DNA of 64,000 bases from the NCBI RefSeq assembly GCF_006517435.1, contig NZ_VHQG01000002.1:286655-350654 (forward strand), in the 5' to 3' direction. The first letter of the stretch is position 1. Each line of letters begins with the position of its first letter. The position numbers and the translations under genes are program-made. The DNA comes from Schumannella soli. Its GTDB lineage: Bacteria > Actinomycetota > Actinomycetes > Actinomycetales > Microbacteriaceae. Shown in pieces: positions 56,887-64,000 of this stretch. Below the pieces are notes generated by a model. That model had not been told where the DNA came from. It saw only the letters and a program-made list of their open reading frames with translations, and did no database searches.

Positions 56887-57870
56887 ATGCGGGTTCTCGT
56901 GCTCGGCGGAACGGGGTGGCTCGGCCGAACGGTCGTGGCGCACCTGCTCGCGTCGGGAGCGGAGGTCACCTGCCTCGCGCGCGGCGACTCGGGAGATGCG
57001 CCGTCCGGCGCGCGGCTCGTCGTCGCTGATCGTCGTGCGCCCGCCGCCTACGACGTCGTCGGCGCCGGCGGGAATGCCGGAGCGCACTGGGATGAGGTCA
57101 TCGAGCTCTCGTCCTCGCCGCACCTGGTCGAGCCGGCCCTCGCGGCCCTGGCTGATCGGGCGGCCCACTGGACTCTCGTCTCCACGGTGTCGGTGTACGC
57201 CCGCGATGACGAGCCCGGCGCCGACGAATCCGCGGCGCTCGTGGAGCCTCTCGATGTGACCCAGTACGCCGACGCCAAGGTGATGGCCGAGCGCCGCAGC
57301 GCCGAGCGGCTCGGGGCGCGGCTGTCGATCGTGCGCCCCGGCCTCATCGTCGGCGCGGGTGACCCGAGCGACCGATTCGGCTACTGGCCGGCACGATTCA
57401 GCCGGCCGGGGAGCAGGCCCGCGCTCGCGCCGACGACCGACGGCCGCTTCGCGCAGGTCATCGATGTGGACGATCTCGTCCGGTGGATCGGCGGGGCTGC
57501 GCCGTCAGAGCACCGCGGAATCGTGAACGCGGTCGGCGATCCCGTGCCCTTGGAGGATCTGCTGCGGCGCGCCGCCGAGGCGGCGGGATTCGACGCGGGG
57601 CTCGTCGAGGCCGATGACACGACGCTCCTCGCCGAGGACGTGAACTACTGGGCCGGGCCTCGTTCGCTCCCGCTGTGGCTGCCCGCGGCCGCGGTCGGCT
57701 TCGCGCAGCGCAGCTCCCGGGCCTTCCGGGCTTCGGGCGGTGTGACGCGGCCGATCGACGACACCGTGGCCGACGTCCTCGCCGACGAGCGCCTCCGCGG
57801 GGTCGATCGTCCGCGTCGCTCCGGTCTCACCCGCTCCGACGAGGAGGCGGTGCTGCGCCAGATCACCTGA
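56887..57870 (+). CDS. NAD-dependent epimerase/dehydratase family protein
   Basis: About 327 aa (329 if the first ATG at 56881 is used). The N-terminal Rossmann motif is VLVLGGTGWLGRTV. The catalytic region has a Ser-x-Tyr-like STVSVYARDD segment and a QYADAKVMAE (the YxxxK motif as Tyr-Ala-Asp-Ala-Lys), so it is an extended short-chain dehydrogenase, perhaps a nucleoside-sugar or hydroxysteroid-type enzyme. ATG 56887 fits the upstream GACGGGG better. It follows ispE by about 20 bases and may be co-transcribed. The substrate is unknown. Confidence 0.85.
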   Translation: MRVLVLGGTGWLGRTVVAHLLASGAEVTCLARGDSGDAPSGARLVVADRRAPAAYDVVGAGGNAGAHWDEVIELSSSPHLVEPALAALADRAAHWTLVSTVSVYARDDEPGADESAALVEPLDVTQYADAKVMAERRSAERLGARLSIVRPGLIVGAGDPSDRFGYWPARFSRPGSRPALAPTTDGRFAQVIDVDDLVRWIGGAAPSEHRGIVNAVGDPVPLEDLLRRAAEAAGFDAGLVEADDTTLLAEDVNYWAGPRSLPLWLPAAAVGFAQRSSRAFRASGGVTRPIDDTVADVLADERLRGVDRPRRSGLTRSDEEAVLRQIT

Positions 57871-57973
57871 CGCGCACCGTCTCTCCCGCGACCGCGCGCA
57901 CCCGCACCCACGCGACCCGACGGCGTGATCGACTCGCGCCCTGGGCGGCGCGGTAGGGCCGGGCCGCCGCCGC

Positions 57974-58633
57974 TCAGCGGCGGAGCGCCTTGCGTGCGAG
58001 CGCGTTGCCGGCGAACTGGCCGACCTGCACGAGCACGATGATCACCGCGACGGTGATGTAGACGATCGGCCAGTTGTAGCGCTGCGAGCCGTAGGTGATC
58101 GCGAAGTCGCCGAGGCCGCCGCCGCCGATCAGGCCGGCCTGCGCCGACATGTCGACGAGGCCGACGAAGACGAACGAGAAGCCGAGGATGAGCGGTCCCA
58201 GGCCCTCGGGGATCAGCACGGTCACGATGATCCGCAGCGGGTGCGCGCCCATCGACCGGGCCGCCTCGAGCACGCCGTGGTCGACGGCGACGAGGTTCTG
58301 CTCGACGATGCGGGCGACCGCGAAGGCCGCGCCGAGCGAGAGCGCGAAGGCGGCCGCCTGCGGGCCGATCGTGGTGCCGACGACGCCGAGCAGCAGCGGC
58401 TGGATCGCGGCGACGAAGATCACGAAGGGGATCGGCCGCACGATGTTGACGACCACGTTGACGATCGCGAAGGCCGCCCGGTTCGCGAGCAGATGCCCGG
58501 GGCGGGTGACGGTCAGCACGACGCCGAGCACGATGCCGAGGATGCCGCTCGCGACGAGCGAGACGAAGACCATGAACAGGGTCTCGCCGATCGCCCTCCA
58601 GAAGACGTCGATGTTGGCGATGAAGGCATCCAT
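57974..58633 (-). CDS. metI: Methionine ABC transporter permease
   Basis: 219-aa inner-membrane permease of the D-/L-methionine importer, with five to six helices and the EAA-like loop LEAARSMGAHPLRIIVTVLIPE that contacts MetN. The final helix ends with RKALRR. The start ATG 58633 overlaps the metN stop by one base (TGATG), so the two are coupled. It is transcribed on the minus strand after metQ and metN. Together with metY and metG it belongs to the methionine economy of the cell. Confidence 0.93.
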   Translation of the reverse strand: MDAFIANIDVFWRAIGETLFMVFVSLVASGILGIVLGVVLTVTRPGHLLANRAAFAIVNVVVNIVRPIPFVIFVAAIQPLLLGVVGTTIGPQAAAFALSLGAAFAVARIVEQNLVAVDHGVLEAARSMGAHPLRIIVTVLIPEGLGPLILGFSFVFVGLVDMSAQAGLIGGGGLGDFAITYGSQRYNWPIVYITVAVIIVLVQVGQFAGNALARKALRR

Positions 58634-59664
58634 CAGGCGGCGTCCTCGCTGATCGTGACGACGCCGTCGGCCGCGAGGGCGGCGAGGGCGGCGTCGATGT
58701 CGGATGCGGCTCCGGTGAGCTCGTAGGTGAGGGCGCCGATCGCGCGGTTCTGCAGTTCGCTGATGCCGCCGAACACGATCGTGTCGCCGACGCGGTGCTT
58801 CTCGAAGGTGCGCGCGACGAGCGAGGTGAAGGCGGGGCGGTCCTGCACCGGGATCGTGACGAGGCGGCCGGGATGCGCTGCCCGCAGCCGCTCGAGGGTC
58901 GACGCCGACGGTCGGTCGTGCAGCACGGTGCGCACGAAACGCGAGGCGGCGGCGGTCGACGGGTTCGCGAAGACGTCGTAGACGTCGCCGTGCTCGACGA
59001 CGCGGCCGGAATCCATGACGGCGACGCGGTCGGCGATCGCGCGGATCGCCTCCATCTCGTGGGTGATGACCACGATCGTGAGGCCGAACTCCCGGTTGAC
59101 GCGTTTGAGCAGCGCGAGCACGTCGGCGGTCGTCTCTGGGTCGAGGGCGCTCGTCGCCTCGTCGGCGAGCAGCAGGCGCGGCTGCGTCGCGAGGGCGCGG
59201 GCGATGCCGACGCGCTGCTTCTGGCCGCCCGAGAGCTGTTCGGGGTGGGCGTGGGCCTTGTCGAGCAGGCCGACGAAGTCGAGCAGCTCGGCGACACGGC
59301 GGTCGCGCTCGGCGGCGCCGACGCCGGCGACCCGCAGCGGGTAGGCGACGTTGCCCGCCACGGTGCGCGAGTGGAACAGGTTGAACTGCTGGAAGATCAT
59401 GCCGATCTGCCCGCGCACCCGGCGCAGCTCGCGCTCCGGCAGGGCGGTCAGCTCGTCGTCGCCGACGATCACGCGGCCGGAGCTCGGCAGCTCGAGCGCG
59501 TTGATGAGTCGCACCAGTGTCGACTTGCCGGCGCCGGAGTAGCCGATCACGCCGAGGATCTCGCCCTCCTCGACCTCGAGGCTGACGTCGTCGACCGCGG
59601 TGACGCGGCCCGAGAGGGTGTCGTAGTGGCGGCTGACGTTCTCGAGTCGCACGAGGGCGCTCAT
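58633..59664 (-). CDS. metN: Methionine ABC transporter ATP-binding protein
   Basis: 343-aa ATPase. Walker A GYSGAGKST (41-49), signature LSGGQKQR, Walker B LLLADEATSALD and H-loop VITHE are complete. The C-terminal 90 residues form the NIL domain that binds methionine for trans-inhibition of the importer. ATG 59664 is the natural start. A mirrored hairpin separates it from upstream metQ, so the ATPase may be made at a lower level than the binding protein. Confidence 0.94.
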   Translation of the reverse strand: MSALVRLENVSRHYDTLSGRVTAVDDVSLEVEEGEILGVIGYSGAGKSTLVRLINALELPSSGRVIVGDDELTALPERELRRVRGQIGMIFQQFNLFHSRTVAGNVAYPLRVAGVGAAERDRRVAELLDFVGLLDKAHAHPEQLSGGQKQRVGIARALATQPRLLLADEATSALDPETTADVLALLKRVNREFGLTIVVITHEMEAIRAIADRVAVMDSGRVVEHGDVYDVFANPSTAAASRFVRTVLHDRPSASTLERLRAAHPGRLVTIPVQDRPAFTSLVARTFEKHRVGDTIVFGGISELQNRAIGALTYELTGAASDIDAALAALAADGVVTISEDAA

Positions 59665-59730
59665 CGGCTGCTCCGGTGGTGTTCGGGGTGTGCAGGAGGG
59701 TGGGCGTCGCGCCGGGCGACGCCGGGAACA

Positions 59731-59775
59731 CGGCGGATGCCGCCGTCCCGCTCAGGGGGACGACGGCATCCGCCG
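59731..59775. terminator. Hairpin between metQ and metN
   Basis: Arms of 19 bases (59731-59749 and 59757-59775) pair with one mismatch around a seven-base loop. It lies 32 bases downstream of the metQ stop and 67 bases upstream of metN. It may be a partial terminator that lets the binding protein be made in excess over MetN and MetI, or may stabilise the 3' end of a processed metQ message. Confidence 0.75.
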
Positions 59776-59806
59776 CACGGTCGGTGACCAGTCTCGCGTA
59801 CCGGCC

Positions 59807-60769
59807 TTACTTCTCCGACGCGTCGCGCGCGTCCTGCTCGACCTTCGCGAGGCTCTTCTGCAGGTCGGCGGCCGAGGTCTCGCGGAACACGGCGGTGCCG
59901 CCGTTGGCCTCCTGCACGCCCTTCTCGACGCTCTTGTCGTGGTAGAGCGCGGCGAGCTTGAGGTACAGCTCGTTCTTCACGTCGGCCTTGCGGGCGGCGA
60001 AGACGTTCACGTAAGGGGCGGCGGCGTCGCTCGACGGGTCGTCCTGGTAGATCGCGTTCTGCGGCTTCAGGCCGGCGTCGGTGGCGTAGTTCTTGTTGAC
60101 GATCGCGGCGTCGACCGAGCCGCTCTGCAGGGCGCCTGCGGTCTGCGAGGCGTCGAGTGCGGTGATCTCGACGTCGGCCGACTCGATGTCCTTGGTCGAC
60201 GAGAAGGCGCTGCCGCCGTTCTTGAGCTTCAGCAGCCCGGCGTCCTGCAGCACCAGCAGGCCGCGCGCCTGGTTGATGGCGTCGTTCGGGATCGCGACCT
60301 TCGCGCCCTTCGTGATGTCCTTCACGTCGCTGAACTTCGTCGAGTAGAGCGGCAGCGGGTAGACGGCGGTCGCGCCGATCGGCTGCAGGTCGTCGTCGTT
60401 GGTGACGTTGTAGTTCGCCAGGTACTGGATGTGCTGGAACTGGTTGAGGTCGACCTGCTTCTGGCTCAGCGCCGGGTTGGGCTGGCTGTAGTCGCTGAAG
60501 TTGGTGAGCTTGACGTCGACGCCGAGCTCCTTCTTCGCGAGGGCGATGTAGGTCTTCCAGTACGCCTGCGAGGCGTCGGCGACGCCGATGTTCACGGTCG
60601 TGCCGGCGTACTCGCCCGAGCCGGACGCGGCATCCTTCGAGCCGGAGTTCGCGCCGGTGGCGACGACGACACCGGCGACGATCGCGATGACGGCGACGAT
60701 CGCGACGATCACGCCGACGATCAGGCCGGTCTTCCGCTTCGGGCGGTCGGGCAGGGTGGGTGCAGACAT
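59807..60769 (-). CDS. metQ: Methionine ABC transporter binding protein, membrane-anchored
   Basis: 320-aa NlpA/MetQ-family binding protein. Instead of a cleaved lipoprotein signal it has a single membrane helix (about 15-40) with no lipobox cysteine, so it is probably kept at the membrane by that helix. The extracytoplasmic part has IGVADASQAYWKTY and QHIQYLANYN segments typical of MetQ. ATG 60769 is a good start; GAGG lies upstream. It is the first gene of the metQ-metN-metI unit. I saw no S-adenosylmethionine riboswitch in the 315 bases upstream. Confidence 0.9.
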   Translation of the reverse strand: MSAPTLPDRPKRKTGLIVGVIVAIVAVIAIVAGVVVATGANSGSKDAASGSGEYAGTTVNIGVADASQAYWKTYIALAKKELGVDVKLTNFSDYSQPNPALSQKQVDLNQFQHIQYLANYNVTNDDDLQPIGATAVYPLPLYSTKFSDVKDITKGAKVAIPNDAINQARGLLVLQDAGLLKLKNGGSAFSSTKDIESADVEITALDASQTAGALQSGSVDAAIVNKNYATDAGLKPQNAIYQDDPSSDAAAPYVNVFAARKADVKNELYLKLAALYHDKSVEKGVQEANGGTAVFRETSAADLQKSLAKVEQDARDASEK

Positions 60770-61003
60770 GTGGGGCCTCGAGTGCTGTGCAGGACGGGTC
60801 GGCGCCATCGAACGGCGCCGGCGCGACGTCGGGGGTGGGTGCTGTGGTTCTCCGGGTCTCGGCGACGCCGGAGCGCCTACTGTGACAAGACTTCGGGCCC
60901 GGGGCCAACCGGTGAGACACCCGGCGTAACAGTGGTGCACCTGACGAACGACCGGCGTCGGCCGCGAGCGCCGTCGGGCCTGCGGGTCCGGTCGCGACGA
61001 AGA
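60770..61003. other. Non-coding stretch upstream of metQ
   Basis: Most of a 315-base gene-free interval. On the minus strand it should hold the metQ promoter and leader. I could not place a promoter convincingly. The only structure seen is a short CCGGTGAG/CACCCGG inverted repeat near 60910. No SAM-I or SAM-IV riboswitch core is recognisable. Confidence 0.4.
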
Positions 61004-61040
61004 AGCGGGGAGCCCGACCTCCGCAGTCCGGCTCCCCGCT
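61004..61040 (-). terminator. Hairpin terminator of the iron-regulated unit
   Basis: Eleven-base perfect arms (61004-61014 and 61030-61040) with inner partial pairing. It starts 45 bases after the stop of the FrdA-like gene on the minus strand, and a short TTCTTCG pyrimidine run follows on that strand. Confidence 0.7.
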
Positions 61041-61084
61041 CGTGCGCGCCGGCCGTCCGGTGCCGACGCGCGCATCCCGTCACC

Positions 61085-62878
61085 TCACTCGACGAGCTTC
61101 CCGACCGTGGAGACCTCGGTCATGAGCGCGCCGATCTCGGCGGGGATGGGTGCGGTGGCCTCGCGCTCGATCGTGCCGTCGGGAGACCAGACGAGATTGA
61201 CCTGCAGCGCGGGGTCGAGCTCGGGGAAGTCGCTGCGGTTGTGGCAGCCGCGCGTCTCGCGGCGCTCGCGGGCCGTCGCGAGCGTCGCCCGCGCGGCGAG
61301 CACGGAGGCCTTCAGGTCGAAGGCGTGCGCCAGATCCTGGAAGCCGGCGATGTCGGGGTGCACGCCCAGGTCGGGGATGCGCGCCTCGATCTCGTCGATC
61401 TTCGTCAGTCCCGTCGTGAGCCCGGCCTCGTCGCGCACGACACCGGCGTGCTCGGTCATCGCGTCGCGCACCGCCCGCTGCAGGGCGCGCACGTTCTGCT
61501 GACCGTCGGCGGCGAGCAGCGCGTCCACCTCGCCGCGCGCCTCGGCGACCGCGTCGGCGCTGCGGTTCTGCGCCGTGAGTCCCGCGGAGTAGGCGGCGGC
61601 CGCCTGCCCGACGATGCGGCCGTAGACGAGCAGCTCGATGAGCGAGTTGCCGCCGAGGCGGTTCGCGCCGTGCAGTCCGCTCGAGGCCTCGCCGATCGCA
61701 TACAGTCCGGGCACGTCGGTCTGGTGGTCGGCGTGATCGACCCAGACGCCGCCCATCGAGTAGTGCGCCGTCGGCGCGATCTCGATCGGGCTCTGCGTGA
61801 TGTCGAGCATCTGCAGCTCGAGCATCGTCTGGTAGACCCGCGGCAGGCGGCGCATGATCGTCTCGCGCGGCAGGTGCGACACATCCAGCCAGACGCCGCC
61901 GGTCGCGGTGCCGCGGCCCTCGGCGATCTCCGTGTAGGCGGCCAGAGCGACCCGGTCGCGCGTGCTCAGCTCGAGCCGCTCGGGGTCGTAGCGCGGCATG
62001 AAGCGCTCGCCGAGGGCGTTCGTGAGGATGCCGCCCTCGCCGCGTGCCGCCTCGGAGATCAGGGTTCCTGCGGCGCTCTCCGGCTCGAGGATGCCGCTCG
62101 GGTGGAACTGCACCAGCTCGGGGTCGCGCAGTCGCGCCCCCGCGAGGGCGGCGAGGCGGAACGAGTCGCCCGTGTTCTCATCACGTCGCGACGAGGTGCG
62201 GCGCCAGATGCGGTTGTGCCCGCCCGCGGCGAGGATGACGGCGTCGGCGTGGATGAGCAGGCGCGTGCCGTCGGTCTGGTCGAAGCCGTACGCGCCGAAG
62301 ACGGCGCCCTCGTCGTTCACGAGCAGGCGCGTCACGTAGACGCTGTCGAGGATCGGGATGTCGAGTTGCGCGGCGCGGTTGACGAGCGTGCGCTGGATCT
62401 CGAGCCCCGTGTAGTCGCCGGCGAAGGCGGTGCGGCGCCAGCGGTGCGCGCCGAAGAAGCGCTGCGAGATGCGTCCGTCGTCTTCGCGGGCGAAGGGCAT
62501 GCCGTAGCGCTCGAGGTCGTCGATGCCCTGCGCGGCGCCCTCGGTGACGGTCTGCACGACGCGCGGGTCGGCGAGCAGGTAGCTCTCGGTGAGCGTGTCG
62601 GCGGCGTGCTGCTGCCAGCTGTCCTCGGCATCCATCGTGCCCAGCGCCGCGTTGATGCCGCCGGCCGCGAGCGAGGTGTGCGCGTCGTTCTTCGGGCGCT
62701 TGCCGAGCACGAGCACGTCGGTGCCCGCCTCGGCGAGCTCGATCGCGGCGCGCAGTCCCGAGCCGCCGGAGCCGATCACGAGCACGGCGGTCGAGATGCG
62801 CCGTTCGGCGGGGCGCGACGACGACGGGGCGGGGGAAGAGGAGGACGGGGTGGTGGACGGGGTGGTGCGGGGGTTCAT
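61085..62878 (-). CDS. FrdA/SdhA-like FAD flavoprotein (orphan)
   Basis: 597-aa flavoenzyme of the succinate dehydrogenase/fumarate reductase/L-aspartate oxidase family. The FAD Rossmann loop is GSGGSG (36-41). His67 in DAHTSLAAGG is the position used for covalent FAD attachment in FrdA/SdhA; L-aspartate oxidase does not bind its FAD covalently. A low-complexity Ser/Pro leader (about 1-26) precedes it. Later ASSGLHGANRLGGNSL and RETRGCHNRSD match the family. No iron-sulfur or membrane subunit lies nearby. ATG 62878 has GGAAAGG upstream; 77 bases separate it from the SIP-domain gene, so iron control is likely. Confidence 0.82.
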   Translation of the reverse strand: MNPRTTPSTTPSSSSPAPSSSRPAERRISTAVLVIGSGGSGLRAAIELAEAGTDVLVLGKRPKNDAHTSLAAGGINAALGTMDAEDSWQQHAADTLTESYLLADPRVVQTVTEGAAQGIDDLERYGMPFAREDDGRISQRFFGAHRWRRTAFAGDYTGLEIQRTLVNRAAQLDIPILDSVYVTRLLVNDEGAVFGAYGFDQTDGTRLLIHADAVILAAGGHNRIWRRTSSRRDENTGDSFRLAALAGARLRDPELVQFHPSGILEPESAAGTLISEAARGEGGILTNALGERFMPRYDPERLELSTRDRVALAAYTEIAEGRGTATGGVWLDVSHLPRETIMRRLPRVYQTMLELQMLDITQSPIEIAPTAHYSMGGVWVDHADHQTDVPGLYAIGEASSGLHGANRLGGNSLIELLVYGRIVGQAAAAYSAGLTAQNRSADAVAEARGEVDALLAADGQQNVRALQRAVRDAMTEHAGVVRDEAGLTTGLTKIDEIEARIPDLGVHPDIAGFQDLAHAFDLKASVLAARATLATARERRETRGCHNRSDFPELDPALQVNLVWSPDGTIEREATAPIPAEIGALMTEVSTVGKLVE

Positions 62879-62955
62879 GGTGCCTTTCCGGATGTCGGGT
62901 GGGGTGTCGTCCGGGGTGGCAGGGAGCCGGGCGGCGGGGTCGTGGTGGATCGGTG

Positions 62956-63369
62956 TCAGTGCGCGTCGCGCTCGTGCAGGCTCGCGTGCAGTCGGCGGAA
63001 CGCCGCATCCACGCGCGGGCTGGTCGCGCAGCCGACCCAGAGCGCGAAGTCGGCGCCCTCGCTGTCGACGTCGTCGGGCATCCATTCGCTCGCCCAGGCG
63101 GTGAGGGCGCGGGCGGCGAGGGCTCCGCGCGGGGCGAGCCCGTCGATGCGGCTGCACCGCAGATCGCGGCGCAGCCAGCTGACGGACACGGCGTCGGGCA
63201 CGAGCAGGGGCTCGATCTGGATGCGCGACGCGATCTCGATGAACACCTGCCCGTAGGCGTCGCCGGGCAGGTCGGCGAGGATGCGGCGCAGCGCCGGCAG
63301 ATCGGCGCTGTCGCCGACGAAGAGCACGCGGGTGGCGGTGTCGAGGGGGACGAGGGGGTCGTCGAGCAT
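62956..63369 (-). CDS. Stand-alone siderophore-interacting (SIP) domain protein
   Basis: 137-aa protein corresponding to the C-terminal NAD(P)H-binding half of siderophore-interacting proteins (TRVLFVGDSADLPALRRIL, EIASRIQIE). The usual N-terminal FAD-binding half is absent, so by itself it cannot be a complete ferric-siderophore reductase. It may have lost it or rely on a partner. ATG 63369 is the start; AAGGG lies upstream. The gene is preceded by a good iron box, so it is expected to be expressed when iron is scarce. The flavoprotein gene follows on the same strand. Confidence 0.82.
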   Translation of the reverse strand: MLDDPLVPLDTATRVLFVGDSADLPALRRILADLPGDAYGQVFIEIASRIQIEPLLVPDAVSVSWLRRDLRCSRIDGLAPRGALAARALTAWASEWMPDDVDSEGADFALWVGCATSPRVDAAFRRLHASLHERDAH

Positions 63370-63390
63370 GAGCGTGCAGCGACCCTTGAG

Positions 63391-63409
63391 TTAGGTGAGC
63401 CTTACCTAA
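63391..63409. promoter_or_regulatory. DtxR/IdeR-type iron box
   Basis: TTAGGTGAGCCTTACCTAA, a 19-base near-palindrome matching the DtxR/IdeR consensus TTAGGTTAGGCTAACCTAA at about 16 of 19 positions. It lies 22 bases upstream of the SIP-domain start on the minus strand. A -35-like TTGACA (63434-63439, minus) with a weak -10 near 63410-63415 places it at the transcription start. Confidence 0.88.
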
Positions 63410-63647
63410 AACACAAGCGCAGTGGTCGGCGGATGTCAACACCCGGAGTCGGATGGGCTGTGGCGGGTGCGATCTCGTGGCGATGATCTCGGGGCGGTCG
63501 CGCGGACGCCCCGGAGCGGTCGGTCGAGGTGACGCGAGCTGCTCGGCGCGGGCCGTTCCGATGTCGGTGGAATGTGCATCTGATCTGCGGTTCTGGTCGA
63601 CGATGATGGTCCGCGCGGATGTCGGTGGTGGCTGTCAGAGTGCAGGT

Positions 63648-64000
63648 ATGGAGAAGCCCACGACGACACCCGGATGCGACGGCCGAGCGCCGTTCGCTGA
63701 CGGCGGCGCAGGCGGCTTCGCGGCACCGACTCGTGGTGACGTCGACGGTGGCGCGGCGTCGGTCGGTGGTGTGTCCGGTCGTGACGTGTCGCTGCCGGGG
63801 CTGGTGGGTGAGGCGGAGTCGGCGCTGGCGTTGTTGACGGCGGGTCAGGTGGCGGAGGTGCGGATGCTCGCCCGTGCCGGCCAGCTCGCCGAGGCCGAAG
63901 CGGCAGGTTCGTCGGCGAATGTGCGGGCGCATGACATGGCGCTCAGGTCGATCGCGGCGGAGATCGGCGGGGTGCTGCGTTCCCCGGACCGGACGGTGCA
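63648..64000 (+). CDS. DUF222/HNH endonuclease family protein, N-terminal part
   Basis: Incomplete: the frame runs off the right edge with 117 full codons visible. After a Gly/Ala-rich leader of about 55 residues, the sequence GEAESALALLTAGQVAEVRML and AAEIGGVLRSPDRTV match the start of the DUF222 (13E12 repeat) domain that normally precedes an HNH nuclease. These genes are multi-copy in Microbacteriaceae and related genera. ATG 63648 has no ribosome site, but CAGAGT ends seven bases upstream, compatible with a leaderless transcript. The C-terminal nuclease part is outside the window. Confidence 0.75.
   Translation, partial: MEKPTTTPGCDGRAPFADGGAGGFAAPTRGDVDGGAASVGGVSGRDVSLPGLVGEAESALALLTAGQVAEVRMLARAGQLAEAEAAGSSANVRAHDMALRSIAAEIGGVLRSPDRTV

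Noticed and set aside
60770..61003. SAM riboswitch upstream of metQ
   Set aside because: No SAM-I or SAM-IV core sequence is recognisable. The inverted repeat near 60910 is short and could be chance.

Overview
The window is a high-GC (about 70% by eye), gene-dense actinobacterial chromosome segment. The best fit is family Microbacteriaceae. Evidence for this: many GTG/TTG starts, ATGA-type overlaps, short TAnnnT promoters placed almost on top of start codons, an N-terminally anchored MetQ, a Pmt-type mannosyltransferase, DtxR/IdeR-type iron control and a truncated DUF222/HNH (13E12-type) gene at the right edge. No rRNA, tRNA, CRISPR array, insertion sequence or phage gene is visible. The genus cannot be fixed from the sequence alone.

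Layout. 1-273: N-terminus of an unknown protein. 476-2809: MacB-like ABC exporter. 2835-7107 (minus): large LuxR-family ATPase regulator, ECF sigma factor and O6-alkylguanine transferase. 7266-10941: a small gene, then a YraQ-type permease, a TIGR03943 partner and a membrane-anchored protein. 10945-15533: AlaX-like editing protein, conserved 141-aa protein, TetR regulator, DUF4349 lipoprotein, a small charged protein and an aldo/keto reductase.

15607-21987: probable Amadori-product (fructosamine) utilisation locus with an FrlB-like deglycase, FrlD-like kinase, LacI regulator and an ABC sugar importer without its own ATPase. Two near-identical palindromic operators precede its two transcription units. 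22051-23265: MFS transporter. 23415-27420: ribonucleotide reductase operon. Its promoter carries two NrdR boxes 31 bp apart and three DnaA-box-like sites. The beta subunit has Phe in place of the radical Tyr, with ligand spacing like subclass Ic. The alpha subunit lacks its C-terminal redox cysteines, and a separate 31-aa frame carries a CxxC tail.

27467-33231: AhpD-like protein, small orphan, HrpA helicase, second aldo/keto reductase. 33307-34068: UlaG-like hydrolase. 34154-37801 (minus): a five-gene electron-transfer operon with an Asp/Ser-rich exported protein, ApbE, a di-heme-type ferric-reductase-like membrane protein, a NuoF-like flavoprotein and a [3Fe-4S]-type ferredoxin. 37947-47259: DUF255 thioredoxin protein, DUF3060 lipoprotein, two-component system, MFS, two GNATs, DUF6458, CoA-binding protein and MetY.

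47364-57870 is a conserved housekeeping block: protein mannosyltransferase, rsmI, oxidoreductase, metG, tatD, ksgA, CSD-DUF1294, DUF4287, ispE and an epimerase. 57974-60769 (minus) is metQ-metN-metI, with a hairpin between metQ and metN. 61085-63409 (minus) is an iron-box-controlled stand-alone SIP domain plus a FrdA-like flavoprotein. The final bases begin a DUF222 protein.
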